In this document: positions 63,229 to 64,000 of the stretch, piece after piece
Layout: the number at the start of each line of letters is the position of its first letter
How positions within the stretch are numbered: the stretch's first letter is position 1
Source of the DNA: Onthophagus taurus
Lineage: Eukaryota; Arthropoda; Insecta; Coleoptera; Scarabaeidae
Assembly: GCF_036711975.1 (NCBI RefSeq)
Contig: NC_091972.1
Coordinates: 5,337,001 to 5,401,000, forward strand
Direction of reading: 5' to 3'
Length of the DNA: 64,000 bases
Program-made: the position numbers and the translations under genes
The notes under the pieces: model-generated
Database searches by the model: none
The model's input: the letters and a program-made list of their open reading frames with translations, nothing else
What the model was told of the DNA's origin: nothing

Positions 63229-64000
63229 TTATAGCGTGAAGAAACTCCAATTATAGCGTGAAGGAATGTTAGGATAGGTTAGTTTTGTTTTGAAACCCTA
63301 ATTATAGCATGAAGGAATGTCGGTTTTCTTTTGAACCGAATTTATGCGTGAAGGAATGTTAGGATAGGTTAGTTCTGTTTTGAAACCCTAATTATAGCGT
63401 GGAGATGTCGGTTTACTTTTGAACCCAAATTATAGCGTGAAGAAACTCCAATTATAGCGTGAAGGAATGTTATGATAGGTCAGTTTTGTTTTGGTACCCT
63501 AATTATAGCGTGAAGGAATGTCGGTTTTTTTTGAACTCAAATTATAGCGTGAAGGAATGTCGGTTTTCTTTTGAAGCCAAATTATAGCGTGAAGAAACTC
63601 CAATTATAGCGTGAAGGAATGTTATGATAGGTCAGTTTTGTTTTGGTACCCTAATTATAGCGTGAAGGAATGTCGGTTTTGTTTTGAACTCAAATTATAG
63701 CGTGAAGGAATGTCTGTTTTCTTTTGAACCCAAATTATAGCGTGAAGAAACTCCAATTATAGCGTGAAAGAATGTTAGGATAGGTTAGTTTTGTTTTGAA
63801 ACCCTAATTATAGCGTGAAGGAATGTCGGTTTTCTTTTGAACCCAAATTATAGCGTGAAGAAACTCCAATTATAGCGTGAAGGAATGTTAGGATAGGTTA
63901 GTTTTGTTTTGAAACCCTAATTATAGCGTGAAGGAATGTCGGTTTTCTTTTGAACCCAAATTATAGTGTGAAGAAACTCCAATTATAGTGTGATGGAATG
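63229..64000. repeat. Satellite array with ATTATAGCGTGAAGGAATG core, running off the window
   Basis: The array is built of repeated phrases: AATTATAGCGTGAAGGAATG, then TCGGTTTTCTTTTGAACC or TTAGGATAGGTTAGTTTTG, then ..GAAACCCTAATTATAGCG. The higher-order period is about 118-145 bp with variable numbers of the core per unit. The core is the reverse complement of that at 7504-7812. At least 770 bp lie in the window and the true end is outside. Confidence 0.9.

Overview
The window is insect nuclear DNA, very AT-rich, with large TE-filled introns and GT-AG splicing. The protein sequences and intron style suggest a beetle or a related holometabolous insect, but the species cannot be fixed from the sequence. 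Seven protein-coding genes can be traced exon by exon. Every splice junction was checked by reading phase, and each complete gene gives a whole number of codons.

Layout from left to right. (1) 1-13.3 kb: the last two coding exons of the PKA type II regulatory subunit gene (Pka-R2, +), separated by a 6.2 kb intron. The intron holds a 190-bp tandem array, several MITEs, a 1.33 kb mariner-like element with 272-bp inverted repeats, and a palindromic satellite. A second, 163-bp array bounded by inverted repeats lies upstream. (2) 13.3-16 kb: a decayed LINE and AT-rich spacer. (3) 16.1-24.4 kb (-): CNOT2 (Not2), five exons, 374 aa, with a 5.1 kb intron holding a MITE with 9-bp target duplications, a hAT relic and a mariner-type MITE. 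(4) 25.06-25.51 kb (+): intronless NDUFA13 (GRIM-19, complex I), head-to-head with CNOT2. (5) 25.99-46.0 kb (-): the complete cytoplasmic dynein heavy chain gene (Dhc64C/DYNC1H1), 22 exon positions, 4645 or 4646 aa. (6) 46.6-55.6 kb (+): mud (the NuMA/LIN-5 homologue), about 2.5-2.6 thousand aa. (7) 55.98-56.83 kb (+): Aprt. (8) 57.05-62.27 kb (+): TBC1D31 (WDR67), followed by a LINE relic and a satellite array that runs off the right end.

The most interesting biology is in the middle. The dynein gene has two tandem, same-phase exons (31578-31773 and 30350-30548) that encode alternative versions of the distal stalk and the first half of the microtubule-binding domain. Using both or neither shifts the frame, so they should be mutually exclusive. 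The dynein gene is head-to-head, across 634 bp, with mud, whose NuMA-family product anchors dynein for spindle orientation. mud itself has two mutually incompatible C-termini: a retained-intron form ending in a Cys-rich stretch and a transmembrane tail, and a spliced form with a short basic tail. TBC1D31, a relative of a centriolar-satellite protein, is two genes further on, so dynein, a spindle-pole dynein anchor and a centrosome-linked gene sit together within 36 kb.

The repeat landscape is also distinctive. One family is a 127-bp satellite made of two back-to-back hairpins, found at several loci. Another is a satellite built on an ATTATAGCGTGAAGGAATG-type core at three loci. There are also several foldback or MITE-type elements with TA target duplications.
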